64,000 bases of DNA from Gavia stellata (GCF_030936135.1 NC_082632.1:291161-355160); one strand, 5' to 3'; shown: positions 36,268 to 48,538, counted from the first letter of the stretch. The notes: generated from the letters alone by a model not told the origin. Made by a program: numbers and translations.

Positions 36268-39097
36268 ATGGAGCCGTACGTGATGCTGGACCCACGACAG
36301 CGAGCGCTGTATCGCGACGTGATGCAGGAGAGCTACGAGACGCTGATGGCACTGGGTGAGGAGCCTACCCCTCCCGCAGCAGAAAATTTGGGGTGAATGG
36401 AGGATCCGGCTTGCTGGATCCTCACATCTTCATGCAAGGGGTGCTGGGATCAAGGCACTGCTGGAGAGGGCAGACCCTCTTGACCCATGTTGCTCATTCC
36501 CCCTCTCTTTTCCAGAATTCCCCGTTTCCAAGCCCGATCTGCTGTCCCGCCTGGACCACGGGGATGAACCTACAGCCCTGGATCTCCACGTGCCCAGGGA
36601 CACCCTGGCCGCAGGTGAGCCTCCGATCGCACCTTGACCACAGTGGGGAAAAAGCCTGGGTTCGGCTCCTGCAAGCGTGGAGGGCTTCCTCCCCTGCCAA
36701 CCTCTCCCCAAAATGGGCAACCCCCACCTGCAAGCCCTGGTTTAGCCATGGCATGGAAGAGAGATGCTGGGGAGGAGAGACTGTAATGCCGGAGGGATGT
36801 CCTGGCCAAAATGGAAATGCCGGACCGCCCTCCTAGACAGCCGCGTTTCTGGAGTGGCCCACAGAGGTGCAGTGGAGCTGCTGGTGGATTAATTACCATG
36901 TCCATGTTGGTGGCAGAGAGGAGCGATGAGGATCAGAGATGCCTCTGTTAGAGATGCTTACCTGGAGGGGTGTGTGAAATAAAAAAAGGAGAAGGAATCC
37001 CTCCTTGCTTTCCTTTTCCTACCACCTTCCCATCTTCCCAGCCCCAGGAGAGACGATGTCTCCTGCCTGGGTTGTGTCTGTCTCTCTTTGTGCCCCACAG
37101 AGGATGGAGCAGGAGCGGCGCAGGAACCCCTTCGAGAAGAAGCTGCTGAGAAAGAGCCCGAAGTGGTGAAACCTGCAGGCGAGGAGCAACCTTCAAGCCC
37201 CACCGACGCCGGGGCAAAGGCGGGCAGGAGCGGGGGACCAGGAGAGACGGCCACACGCCTGGGCGAGAGCCAACCCAGCAACACGTGCAGCGAGTGCGGG
37301 AAGAGCTTCAGCCACAAGTCAGCCCTGGTGAAGCACCAAAAGATCCACACCGGCGACCGCCCACACGAGTGCCCTGACTGCGGCAAGTGCTTCATCCAAC
37401 GCTCGGACCTCACCATCCACCAGCGGGTCCATACGGGCGAGCGGCCCTACGCCTGCCCCGACTGTGGGCGCCGCTTCAGCGTCAGCTCCTCCTTGCTCAC
37501 TCACCAGCGTACCCATGCGCCCGGCGGGGAGAAACCCAACCGTTGCCCCCAGTGCGGCCGCAGCTTTGCTGATCCGGGAGCCCTTGACCGGCACCAGAAG
37601 AGCCACCTGGGTGGGAAACCCTACGAGTGTGGCGTGTGTGGGAAAGCCTTTGCCTGGAGCTCCCACCTCGAGCGGCATCGGCGCATCCACACCGGTGAGA
37701 AGCCCTTCCAGTGCACCGAATGCGGGCGAGCCTTCGCCTGGAGCTCCCACCTCGACCGCCACATGCGCACCCACGCTGCTGCCGCTGCCGCCGCCTCCGA
37801 GGACGAGGAGGACGGGGAGGCGGAGGAAGAGCCCCCGCCACCCCCCCAGAAATGCGCCGACTGCGGCAAGCGCCTCAACCACCAGACAGACCCCCAGCGC
37901 TTCAAGCACAAGGGCACCCAGACGCCGCCGGCCGGTGCCGAGCCCACTGGCAGCCCCCCGCGGCCCTACCGCTGCGAGCAGTGCGGCAAATGCTTTGGCC
38001 AGAGCTCCAACCTCCTCAAGCACCAACGCGTCCACACCGGCGAGCGGCCGTACCCCTGCCCGGATTGCAAACGCTGCTTCCGCTGGGGCTCAGCGCTGGC
38101 CAAGCACCAGCGCACCCATGCCCGAGAGCAGCAAGCCAGTGACACCACCAAAGCCGTGCCAGCAGCCACCGAGGAAGCCAGCGTTGAAGGAGGCGGCAAA
38201 CCCTACCCGTGCGGGGCGTGCGGGAAGAGTTTCGGGTGGGTCTCACACCTGGAGCGCCATCGCCGCATCCACACGGGGGAGAAGCCCTTCCGCTGCGGGG
38301 AATGCGGGCGGGCGTTCGCCGTCAGCTCCCACCTGGAACGGCACCGCCGGGTACACACCGGCGAGCGGCCCTACCGCTGCGGCGAGTGCGGGAAGAGCTT
38401 CGCCGTCAGCTCCACCTTGCTGGCTCATCGTCGCACCCATGCCGCCCAGCCCGGCCGGCCCCACGCCTGCCCCGAGTGTGGCAAGGGTTTTAGCACGCCG
38501 GCCAGCTTGGAGCGGCACCGGCGCCTTCACCGGGGTGAGAAACCCTACCAGTGCAGCGTCTGTGGCAAAGGCTTTGCCTGGAGCTCCCACTACGACCGGC
38601 ACCGGCTCACCCACACTGGTGAGAAACCCTTCTCCTGCGCCCACTGCGGCAAATGCTTTGGCCGCAGCTCCCACCGCAACCGGCACCAGCGTGCCCACAC
38701 GCAGGGCGGCCCGGAGAAGCGGCACGTCTGTCCCGAATGCGGCAAAGCCTTCGGCCTCGGCACGGCCCTGGCGGCTCACCAGCGACTGCATGCCACAGCC
38801 GCCGGCACCGGGAGCCGCAGCACCCTCTCCTTGCTGCCGCCTGCATGGTGGGAGGGCGAGAGGCGAGCGGGGACGCCCACCCCCTCCGAGCTCTGGCCCG
38901 AAGAGCCCAGCTCCGTTTTCCAGCAGCACCCTGTGCCTTCCTCCTCCTCTTCCTCCTCCGCAGCCCCCAGGGGCTGGGCTGCCAAGGCTCTCCTGCCCCC
39001 CACCATGGCATGGAGGCCTGGGGAGGGGGACACCCTGCAAAGCGATGCCTCTGCCCCCCAGGAGCCCTGGGCTTCCCTGCCTCCCCCCAGCTCCTGA
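36268..39097 (+). CDS. KRAB-like C2H2 zinc-finger protein (first of three)
   Basis: Three coding exons: 36268-36355, 36516-36614, 37101-39097, all phase 1 junctions; 727 aa. Exon 1 encodes a shortened KRAB A box starting MEPYVMLDPRQRALYRDVMQ, exon 2 a KRAB B box (FPVSKPDLLSRLDHGDEP). The last exon has an acidic/Ala-rich spacer and 16 C2H2 units, of which 15 are canonical with TGEKP-type linkers. The seventh (starting CADCGKRLNHQ) lacks the proper histidines and follows a poly-Ala, Glu-rich and poly-Pro insert. A Ser/Pro-rich tail of about 100 residues follows. Likely a nuclear sequence-specific DNA-binding protein; the target is unknown. The KRAB A box lacks the N-terminal DV residues needed for strong KAP1 binding in mammals, so KAP1 repression is doubtful. 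Repeated finger cores such as AWSSHLERH suggest recent internal duplication. Comparable genes in chicken MHC-B are called Bzfp. Confidence 0.9.
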
Positions 39098-39687
39098 GAT
39101 GGGGCCATGGGGACCAGGGGGGTGCTCAGAGCCACCCAGGGTAGGAAAAGGGCTATTGCAGCAGCTGGGGGGGCAGGATACCCTGGGGTGGGGGTCAGGG
39201 TGGGGAAGTGGTGGTGGGGAAGGGGGACGGGGAGGGTGAGCGGTCTGTGCCGGGGGGTAGCAACCAGCATATGGGCTTTGGGGGGGAAGACCGGGAAAGG
39301 AGGGATGGGGGAGGCTGGGGGTGGATTTGGGGAGGCCTGGGTGATAATATAGGGCGGTGGGGAGACGTCACTTCTCCCTATAACCCTCCTCATCCTCTGC
39401 CCCACTGTTGGGGTGGGGGGGCAGAAGGGGAGCAACATAGCTTGGGCGTATCGGCAGGAACCCACTGGTAAAATCACCCAGGGAACGCTCTTCCACAGGG
39501 GGCTTTTGGGGGCAAACGGCTTGGAAAAGAGCCATGGGGACCTGCATCAGTCACCAGTGCTGCTGCTTCCTTGCTGGGACCCCCCCCAAACGCTGCTTGA
39601 GTTGTGCCGAGGGCAGTTTGGGATGCGCCGAGCGGGGAGTTTGGCAAAGGTGGAGAGGATGGGTTTCCTCGGCTCGGGTTAGCAGGT

Positions 39688-39693
39688 AATAAA
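39688..39693 (+). terminator. Poly(A) signal of the first zinc-finger gene
   Basis: AATAAA about 590 bases past the stop codon at 39097. It faces the poly(A) signal of the convergent gene only about 170 bases away. Confidence 0.7.
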
Positions 39694-39860
39694 GTAGAAG
39701 GTAGCTCAGTAAAAAAGAAAAACCCCTCCGCCTGTCTCAGCGTGTTTTTCTCTTTGGAGAGGGAGAAGATGCTTGCAGTGTTTCCTACAAGGAGCAGGAG
39801 CCCGGGGTCGGTGCACAAGGAGAGCCAGACACAGGCGGATGTGGGGTACGGGGCTCCCTT

Positions 39861-39866
39861 TTTATT
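39861..39866 (-). terminator. Poly(A) signal of the second zinc-finger gene
   Basis: AATAAA on the minus strand about 460 bases beyond the stop codon of the minus-strand zinc-finger gene. Confidence 0.7.
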
Positions 39867-40324
39867 CCTCGCCCCATGCCAGCACCTCCCGCCACGCCCT
39901 TGGCGTCTTGCCCTCTCCGTCGCTGCAAGGTGGCATCCCCTTCTCCAGCCCGCTGGCGCAAGGAGTAGGCACAAATGACACCGTATTTTGGCACAAGAAC
40001 CAGCCCCGGGTTATCCCCGTCCTTTTCCGGTGGAGAAGAGCACCGCTTCCCTTGGGAAGAAGCTCCCTCTCCCCCAAGATGTCCCTTTCCGGGCTCCCCT
40101 TCGCGGCAGAGTGCAGGCACCATTCACACATCGCTGCTGGGAGACATCAGGAAGGATAAATCCCACCCTGACACCTCGCTGGAGCAGCCCCGTCACCCAC
40201 CCCAGTGCCACCCTCCACCCCTTAAATGTCACTCAATGTCCTTTGATTTGTCCCCAAGCCGAGATTTCCCCTGGGCACGGTTCTCCCTCCCCATCCATCG
40301 CGCCGATGGGGGGGTCTCGGTCCT

Positions 40325-42209
40325 TCAGGGCTCCTCGCCGCTGCAGGCTCCAGGTGGCTCCACCAGCCCCACGGTGCCATGGGGCTTCTCCCCTGCCAGC
40401 CGGGTCCTGGAGAGGGGCAGCGGTTGAGGGGCAAGGGGGAAAGCGGCCTTGGGGAGGTGGCTACGGCGGTGTTTGGTGAGGTGGGAGCTCTGGCTGAAGG
40501 CTTCGCCGCACTCAGGGCACTCGTAGGGCTTCTCGCCGGTGTGGACGCGGTGGTGCCGCTCGAGGTGGGATGCCCAAGCGAAGCCCTTGCCGCACTCGCT
40601 GCAAGTGTAGCTCTTCTGGGCGGCGTGACCCCGCTGATGGGCAAGGAAGGGGGGAGCCTCGCCGAAACGTTTGCCGCAGTCGCCGCATTTGTAGGGTCTG
40701 TCAGGGGAGTGGGTTTTGCGGTGCTGGAGGAGGTGAGCTTTTTGGGCAAAGCGCTCGCCGCAGCTGCCGCAGGGGAAGGGGCGTTCGCCCGTGTGCACCC
40801 GCCGGTGCCGCTCCAGGTGGGATGCCCAGACAAAGCCCTTCCCGCAATCAGCGCAACGGTGGGCACGCTCCCGCCGGTGACACCGCTGATGCCGCGCCAG
40901 CGCCGGCCCAGCTCGGAAAAGCTTGCCGCAGTCGCCGCAGCGCAGGGCTTTCTTGCCCAGGTGGGTGCGGCGGTGACGGGCCAGGTCGGAGCTCTGGCAG
41001 AAGGTCTTGCCGCAAGCCGGGCAGCGGTGGGGCCGCTCGCCGGTGTGGCTGCGGCGGTGCTTGGCGAGGTGTGAGCCTTGGCTGAAGGCTTCACCACACT
41101 CAGCACAGCGGTAGGGCTTCTCACCGGTGTGCACCCGCCGGTGCCGGGCGAGGTGGGATGCCCAAACGAATCCCTTGCCGCAGTCGCTGCACTTGTGGGG
41201 TTTCTCGGCAGCGTGGCCCCGGCCGTGTGCAGCCAGCTCGGCGGCGCCGGCAAAGCGCTTGCCACAGTCACCGCACTTGTGCGGCCGGTCGCTGGCATGG
41301 GTACGGCGATGCTGGAGGAGGTGGGAGCTCTGGCTGTAAGTCTCGCCACACTCGGGGCAGCTGAAAGGCCGCTCGCCAGTGTGCACCCGCCGGTGCCGCT
41401 CCAAGTGCGAAGCCCACGGGAAGCTCTTGCCACAGTCGGCGCAGCCAAACGGTCTCTCCCTTGCTGGTCCCTTGCTGGCTGCCCCACATAGGGGCTTGGC
41501 ACAGTCCAGTTTGGGTACTGCCGCTGCTTTAGGCATCTTGGCAGTGCCGTGCGGCACGGCTTTATCCGGGCGCTTCGTTTTCCGCCTGTTGGAGCCGAGG
41601 GTCTTCTCCCTCTCCGGGCTGTGGGACGAGCAGGCTTCGAGCTCCTCGCAGCTCTCCTCTGCCGCTCCTTCCTCCGCTGCTTTTTCACTCACCAGTCCCT
41701 GTGCTGCTGGGGAGATGGGAAAAGGAGAAAAAGGGGAGAGCGTGGCCTCGACCGGAGCAGGGGGTGGCATTTAAATCGATGGAGCAAGGAACAGAATTCC
41801 CCTGAAAAGCTTGGTCTCCCAGAGAGGAGGAAGAGAGATGCGATGGGACACCTGATCCCAATTTGAACTGGGAATGTGGAAATGCTGAGCGCACCCCCCT
41901 ATTGCCCGTATTTCCAATTAAAAAATAAAAATGCAGAGAAATCAGTAACATTTCCCTGCAGAAAATTCGAGGAGAGGGATGGTATTTGGGGAAATCCCCC
42001 CTGAAACCTGCCTGGATTCTTCCTCCCCTCTTCCCATCCCGCTTGCGATCCCTTTGCTTCCCTGCCAGAGACAGGAAAAAAAAGAGCAAGAAAAAAAGAG
42101 GATTTTTTTCTGTTTGCTTACCAAGTGACATCAGCGTTTCGTAGCTTTCCTGCATCACATCCCTGTACAGGGCCTTCTGCCGTGGGTCCAGCATCACCCA
42201 CGGCTCCAT
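40325..42209 (-). CDS. KRAB-like C2H2 zinc-finger protein (second of three)
   Basis: Two coding exons: 42209-42122 and 41706-40325, joined in phase 1; 489 aa. Exon 1 is nearly identical in design to that of the neighbouring gene (MEPWVMLDPRQKALYRDVMQ), an N-terminally shortened KRAB A box. No KRAB B exon is visible between them. The second exon has an acidic leader and a Lys/Arg patch, then 12 intact C2H2 fingers with TGEKP-type linkers, from CADCGKSFPWASHL to CPECGEAFSQSSHL. Fingers alternate WASHLERH and SQSSHL types, which suggests duplication of finger pairs. The acceptor is a CAGCAG tandem, so transcripts may differ by one codon. It is convergent with the first zinc-finger gene. Nuclear DNA-binding role inferred from the family; target unknown. 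Confidence 0.9.
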
Positions 42210-44742
42210 GACAGGGAGAGGTGATGGTGGCTGTGAGAAGGAGGGTCTCTCCCTCCGTTCCTCACTCAGGGCTCCTCAAAATCCCCTGTGGGGAAGAGAA
42301 ATCCCTTGAAATGAAGGAAAACCCCTGTGTAATGCTTCTTGCCTGGGTTTTGATGTTTTTTCTGGGGGTGTCGCAAGAAATGTTGGGGGTTTTCCTCCCT
42401 GGGTTGCAGCACACGGATGGTCCATCCATCCAGGACTAAGCCTGAGCCTCCACGAAGCAGCTTGGGGATGGGGTCCAGGAGGGTCCCTGTTCTCCCCCAT
42501 CTTTCTGGCAGACCACATCCCACAGCAATCTCTGCCTTCCTCCCTCCAGCATCCCAGTTCCCCTGGTCCTCATCTCACTGGAAATCATCCCTCCCAGGCT
42601 GACAGGGATGTGGGGGACATGTCCCAGTAGCTGGGCTGCATGCTCCATCCCCGGGGAGCCCTGGATGCATGCAGGGACCGGGGCTCCCTCTCCATCCTGC
42701 TTAGCCACCGTCCTCTCCCCAAAGGAGCTGTTGCTCCTGGGAACATCCCCAAGGGCCGGATCCTGCAAGCTCCAGCGCTGACGCAGCTCAGGACCCGCTG
42801 CACAAAGCAGGGACGCATCCCTGCCCCGGGTTTCTCCCTGTTACCTGGAGTCCCCGACTCAGGACTTGCTGTCGGCCGAGCCTGGAGCTGCCTCCCTTCC
42901 CTGGAAGAAGCGTCCCCCCTTCCCAGGCTGAGGCTGCAAGGAGGGGGGGATGCACAGACCCCCCCCCTTGCACCCCAAGGACCGCCGAGCCTCCCGACAG
43001 CAGGGCACAATGGAGGCGACGCCGGGCATGGCTTTGCTCCGGAAGCCCAAGCCGGTATCCGGGAAAGAGGAGACGCCAAGACCAGGCTCCTCGGCGTTTA
43101 CCCAGAGCCCTCTAGAGGTAACCCAACCTTGGCTTCCCCCCCATCCCGACCCTCCCCGTAGGCTCCCCGGCACCCGTGGGGGGCACACGGGACCCCGCTA
43201 TGGTCCTGCCCCGTCACCCCCATGCTCTTCCCTTTTACCCAGCGGTTTTGGAGAGCCCCAGCCTTGATAGAAACTCTACCGGGGCAGGGATCGTGATAGC
43301 GGCAGCGGGAATATTTGAGTATGGCAACTATGGGGAGGCGTGGGAAGGTGATGGGGGTCCCTCCGGGACAACAGGGCATGCCCCAGGTGGGCAAGGGGGA
43401 CACCGGGCTGGTTGCCCGATCAGCATCAGGGATGGGAGCTCTGCAAGCAAAAAATTAGGTTTTCCACCTGGAAAAGTGGCCCAAACTGTCTTTTCATCAC
43501 GTGGCTGGTGAAAATGGGTTGTTTTCCCCCCCAAAGCTCCAGGCTCGGGAGTCATGCGCTTGCGGGTGGGAAGGAGGGGAATTTCTACTTACCAAGTTCT
43601 CCCTCCTTGTTGCTGGAGGAGGAGATCACAAAGGCCAAGGAAAACAAAACTCTGTGAACAAGAAGATAAAGAAATGCAGCAGGGGAATGAGAAAGGAGCC
43701 TGGATTTCTGCCTCTGAGAAAGCCCAGGAGATTTGAAACCACACGGACGCTTTTCTCTACGGTGGGTGCAGGGGTTTTGGTGGTCGTTTAATCCCTCCCT
43801 GGCTGGGAAAAGCCGGGAGCAGAGGGGAAGCAATAATTTTCTTTTAATTTGCTTTGGAAAGAGTGCAAGGATGGGGAATTATCCTTAAATCCTGCCCTCC
43901 CTAACGCACAGGCGTTTAACCCCTGCCTCCCCGCTGAAGGAGGGAGCGGAGCTGATTTCTGCAGCCTCCCTGACCCTCTATCCCTACTCCATCACTCCTT
44001 GGCTGGTGGCAGTGGACGGATGTCCCCACGGGAGACCGGGGGACCAAGCCCTGGTGCTGGGGGACACCGAGCAGCCCAGGTGGCTCTGGGAGTGTTGCAG
44101 CTCGGCTGCGTATGGGAGGACACAGGAAGGGGCTGGATCAGCTGGATACTGAAGGCTGAGGGGAGAAGGGGGCTCTCCAGGGATCCTGGATGTGTTGGGA
44201 GAAGGGGCTGTGGCAGTGGGTGCTGGCGTAGCACAGGCAGAGCCCTGCCTGCATCCCCAGGCCCATTGAGGCACGCAGCAGCCTTCTGCCTGCACCAGAG
44301 CCAGAGACTCCAGGTGATGGGCACAGGGAGGGAGGGAGAGACCCATGCGGGATGCCCTGCCTCCCAGTCCAGCTCCAGTCTGTCTACTGGGACCAGTGCA
44401 AGGAGCAGAGAGGGAGCACCAGTCCCTGCCCTTGCCGGTTGCGCCTCAAGAGGGCATGGGGAGACCAGAGCTGCTCCCAGGACCCGGCTCTTCCCTGGTG
44501 ATTCAAGCAGCAGATCTGCTCCCAAGAAGGTGGAAAAGGTCCGACGAGGTTGAGCTGTGCTGGGCACGGGCTGGCTGAGCCCTTTCCCGTGTCCCGAGGG
44601 GAAAAACCTCTCAGGAGCGAAGGAGGCTGCTTCTTCCCTTGCACAGACGCCCATGCAAAGGGCACTGCCTGGATTTGTCCAGGATTTTTTCCCAGCTTTT
44701 CCCCCCAGGGAACAGCTCAGCACCTCCTTCTCCCTCCATAGG
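42210..44742. other. Shared upstream region of two divergent zinc-finger genes
   Basis: No coding exon recognised; untranslated first exons of either gene may lie here. Several long plus- and minus-strand open frames (for example 43849-44553) lack any family resemblance or splice support. An acceptor CTCCCTCCATAG at 44742 begins the exon that carries the start codon of the third gene. Confidence 0.4.
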
Positions 44743-44788
44743 CTCCAGCAGAGCATCCTCATGGCTGCTGAGACAAACGGAGAAGGAC

Positions 44789-47636
44789 ATGGGCACAGCA
44801 GAGCCAGCACAGGTGAGGGAGAGTCTCTCCTTCGCGGTGGGCAAATGGATTTCACCTGACCCGAAACATCGGTGCCACGTACCTTCTGCCCAGTCTGGTG
44901 GGGCTGTACAAGCTGCTCTGTGACCATGGCTGTGGGTTATCACCTTCCTTTTGGACCAAGAGGTCCCCATATACTGGTGAGATATGGTCAGGGTGCAGGA
45001 GAGGTGGTGAGGAGCAGAGGATGGAGCCCACGGTGGGCACCCTTCAAGGCTGAGCCTTGGACGTAAGATGCCATAAGGGTTTCTCTGAGCTCCCCCATCT
45101 CAGAAACACAGGGAAAGTGGAAAATCACAGCAGGGCATGGGGTTTTGTGTCTTCAAGTGACAGGAAAAGGCACAGAGGACAGGGTGGAGAGGTTGAGCCC
45201 AGCCTGGTTGAGCTCCATCATCCCCATCAGGCATTGTTGGGTGTTCAACAACCCTCAGTGTTTCCCAGTTTCTTTTTTTCCTTCCCCATAAGCTTACCCA
45301 GCTTCTTTCTGAACCTTTAGCATCCATGATATCCTGCGGCTTTCCACAGCTTAACTACACCCCATGAGGAATGATACCTTGATATCTCTAATCCTTGCCA
45401 GCATCCTTTCTGGCTCTCCTGCAGCTCTGCTGAATGTAGCTTTGGCTCATCTCCCTGCTGCCTTGAGCTGACCCACGGTGGCAGGCGCTGAGATGGGACA
45501 TCCTTCTTGTTTCAGTGTCCAGTGACCTTCAAGGAGGTGGCTCCGTACTTCACCGATCCCGGCCAGCGGGCCCAGTACTGGGAAACCATGCAGGAGAGTG
45601 CTGGAAATTACTCCTCTTTGGGTAAGGATGCACCTTTCCTCCTTTCTGGGCTAAGTCTTGGGGTTGGGTGGGCACAGAGGGTGCTCCTCTAGACTTTGGA
45701 GGTGAAGGAGACTTTCCCCATCGCTTCTGGCAATTGTGCTTCCCCCTTGGGACGCATATTAGGGACATATAGCACCCTCCATCCCCGCCTTCTTCAGAGG
45801 AGCACATGCTCTACCACGTCAGACCAGTGGTCCATCTGGCCCCACGTTCTCTCCAGCCACGGTGGGAGGAGATGCTATGGAAGAGAACAAGGAGAGAGAC
45901 CTTTCTCAGCTGTGCCCAGCCCTTGCATTGTCCTCTCTCCAGCAGAGCCCTCGAGTCTTCTTGCAGTAGCTCCTCAAATGCACCCAGACCTCTGCTCTGT
46001 CTCAGGAACCAGCTCTGCCAACCCTCAACCTGACAGGATCTCCTCTGGGCTGGAGTTGGAGAAGACGTGGACCCCAGCTTCCCAGGACTCAGATGCAAAG
46101 CCCTTCTCTAACAACTCTTCCACGAGTGAGGAACTGGCTTAAATAACCTAGAAAGCATCTGGGAGAAAAGCAAAACACCTGGGACTTCTACCCAGGCCCT
46201 AAGACACCCACCCTGAGCATGGTATCTTCTAGGAGAGGGGTCCCAGAACCTCTCCCGGTCCCTTGGGAAATGTTGCCTCCAGATGCGCACTGGAGGGGAA
46301 CTCTCAGCCCATGGGAAGCAAAGGCAGAAGCTCTCCTTTTGGGTTATGGAGGGTTTTAAGAGTTGGGGTTTGAAGCTGAACTTCAGCCCAAGCTTCTCCA
46401 GCTGGTCAATGGTCAGTGTTTGGGCCTGGGCTGACGGTGGAGATCACATGAGCTTTCTTCATTCTTGGCTTTCCTCCACCCTGCTTCTTCGGTGGGTTCC
46501 CTTTTCCATCCCAGCCAGGGACTGACTCTTCATGAGCGCTTTCTCTTTCCTCTGCAGGGGTCGGGATGGTGAGTGGGATGAGGGACAGTGCCGCACACAC
46601 AGACATCGGGACCTGCCTGGAGGACATCTCCCAGCACCGTGAGCCAGCCAACATCCACCAGAGCTCCCGAGAGAAAGGCCAAGAGGAGGTCCAGGGTCGT
46701 CCTGGGAGGGAAACTCCAGGGACATGCAGGGAATTGCTGTTCCCCCATAGCCTTCGCCCCAGGGATAGACCCATCCCTCATCCCACCAACGAGAAGAGCT
46801 TCCATCCCCGGAGACGGGGTTCCCAGCACCCCTGCCCTGACTGCGGGAAAAGCTTTGGGGTCTTCTCCAACTTACTCTGTCACCGGCAGACCCACGGTGG
46901 GGACAAGCCCTACAAATGCCCTGACTGCGGGAAGGGTTTTGGGCAAAGCTCGGCGCTGGTGACGCACTGTCACGTCCATACAGGCGAGAAGCCCTACCAG
47001 TGCACCGACTGCGGCAAGAGCTTCAACGTGGTGTCCAACCTTGTGCGCCACCAGCGGAGCCACGCCGGGGAGAAGCCCTACCAGTGTCCCGACTGCAGCC
47101 GGTGTTGCAGTCAACGTTCCCACCTGGGGACCCACCTCCGGTTGCACACGGGCGAGCGCCCGTACCCGCGCCAGGAGTGTGGGAAGGGCTTCAACGTCAG
47201 CTCTGATCTCATCAAGCATCGCCACACCCACACCAGGGAGAAGCCCTATGAGTGTCCCGACTGCGGGAAGCGTTTCAGCGGCAGCTCCAACCTCATCACC
47301 CACCAGCGGCTGCACAGTGGCGAGCGGCCCTACACCTGCGCCAACTGTGGCAAGGGCTTCACCATCAGCTCCAAGCTCATCACCCACCAACGGACACACA
47401 ACGGCGAGCGACCCTACAGCTGCACCAACTGCGGCAAGGACTTCGGCGACCAACCCCACCTCATCTGGCACCGCAGCACTGGCTGGCAGGAGAAGCGCTA
47501 CAAGTGCTCCGAGTGCGGCAAGGGCTTCACCACCAGCTCTTACCTCCTCACCCACCAGCGCAGCCACACCAGCGAGACCCCCTTCCTCTGTGGTGTGTGC
47601 GGCAAGAGCTTCACAGTGGTCTCCAACCTGGCGTGA
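44789..47636 (+). CDS. KRAB-like C2H2 zinc-finger protein with premature stop (third of three)
   Basis: Four coding exons: 44789-44812, 45516-45621, 46006-46125, 46558-47636; phases 0, 1, 1 match; 442 aa up to the first stop. Exon 1 encodes MGTAEPAQ, exon 2 a full-length but divergent KRAB A box (CPVTFKEVAPYFTDPGQRAQ) lacking the usual LLDP and RDVM words. The last exon has nine complete or degenerate fingers and the first half of a tenth. Finger 4 has Cys in place of the core Phe, finger 5 starts with Arg instead of its first Cys, finger 8 lacks its last His. Finger 10 is cut by TGA at 47634-47636, right where Arg is expected before the His pair. The same frame continues with three more good fingers. 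Likely a decaying gene or a nonsense allele; a truncated protein could still be made. Confidence 0.75.
45775..45875. repeat. Possible ancient interspersed repeat in intron
   Basis: The words GTCAGACCAGTGGTCCATCT and a following GGCCCCACGTTCTC resemble an old amniote repeat family with the wording 'accagtggtccatctagccc'. This is from memory of the pattern only, and the copy is very diverged. Confidence 0.3.
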
Positions 47637-47936
47637 CACCGGTGCATGCACACCGGGGAGAAGCCATTTCGGTGCGGGGAGTGCGGGTGGCAGTACAGCC
47701 AGCGGGCTCATCTCACCACCCACCAGCGAGTCCACACCGGCGAGCGACCCTACGTCTGCGGCGATTGCGGGAAGGGCTTCAATGTCAACTCATCCCTCAC
47801 CAAACACCGGTGGGTGCACACCGGGGAGAAGCCCTACCGCTGCCCTGAGTGTGGGAAGAGCTTCAGCCAGAGCTCCAACGTCATCACCCACCGGTGGCTC
47901 CACCATGGCCACAGGGTGCACCAGCTCCATGCATGA
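47637..47936 (+). pseudogene. Out-of-reach 3' fingers of the third zinc-finger gene
   Basis: Directly after the TGA the frame stays open for 99 codons. It completes finger 10 (HRCMH) and adds three fingers: [28 protein letters not shown] and [14 protein letters not shown]. It then ends in TGA at 47934-47936. All linkers are intact. A single C-to-T change (CGA to TGA, a CpG site) explains the break; sequencing error, polymorphism or readthrough are alternatives. Confidence 0.8.
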
Positions 47937-48532
47937 GTGGCTCCAGCTCCCACACCGTGCTGGTGAAGCCCAGTAATGCCAGCCCAGCCAGGAGCTCTTC
48001 TCCAGAGGCTGGAAGTCAGCCAGGACTCTGGTTATCTTGGCACACGTGGGAGAGGGAAGAAAGATCTGTGTATCTGGGGCTATGACGGGAAGGATAGGGA
48101 CCAAGCGTGGCCACCATCAGCAGAAAACACCAACTCAGGGTGAGGTTCCTCCTAATCCACTGGAGGAGAGAAAAAACACCCCTCGTTCTTCCCAACCAAA
48201 TTAGGACAGGGTATCTCCTGCTCCCACCTTGCCCAAACACAACAAAAAGGACCTTTGTTTTTCCTCGCTGCTCCAAACTCTCTCCACACGGAGACATTTG
48301 ATACAAGGTGCCTGAGTGCTGTTTCATCTCCCATCTCAGGCACCTTGCGTCCCAGAGCTGCACAGACACCGGTTTTAACGTCGGGGCTTTTTTTGCATTT
48401 GAGCTGTAAGGTCGTTGGGTTTTGTCTGGAGAACATGGCTAGGGAGCTCCAGACAACACCGGGCTTTGGTGTGGTACCCACCTTGAACCTTGGACAAAGT
48501 AACACGCCAAACCCATAAGTGCAGACCTTACA

Positions 48533-48538
48533 AATAAA
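48533..48538 (+). terminator. Poly(A) signal of the third zinc-finger gene
   Basis: AATAAA about 600 bases after the distal stop codon at 47936 and 900 after the premature one. It is the only clear plus-strand signal in the stretch. Confidence 0.6.

Noticed and set aside
37464-39239. Long alternative frames over the zinc-finger exons (also 40222-41688 and 47041-47976)
   Set aside because: Shadows of the C2H2 arrays in other frames; GC-rich codons leave few stops. No C2H2 or other domain in them.
43849-44553. A 234-codon plus-strand frame upstream of the third zinc-finger gene
   Set aside because: No domain, no splice link in phase with the KRAB exon, and an equally long minus-strand frame overlaps it.
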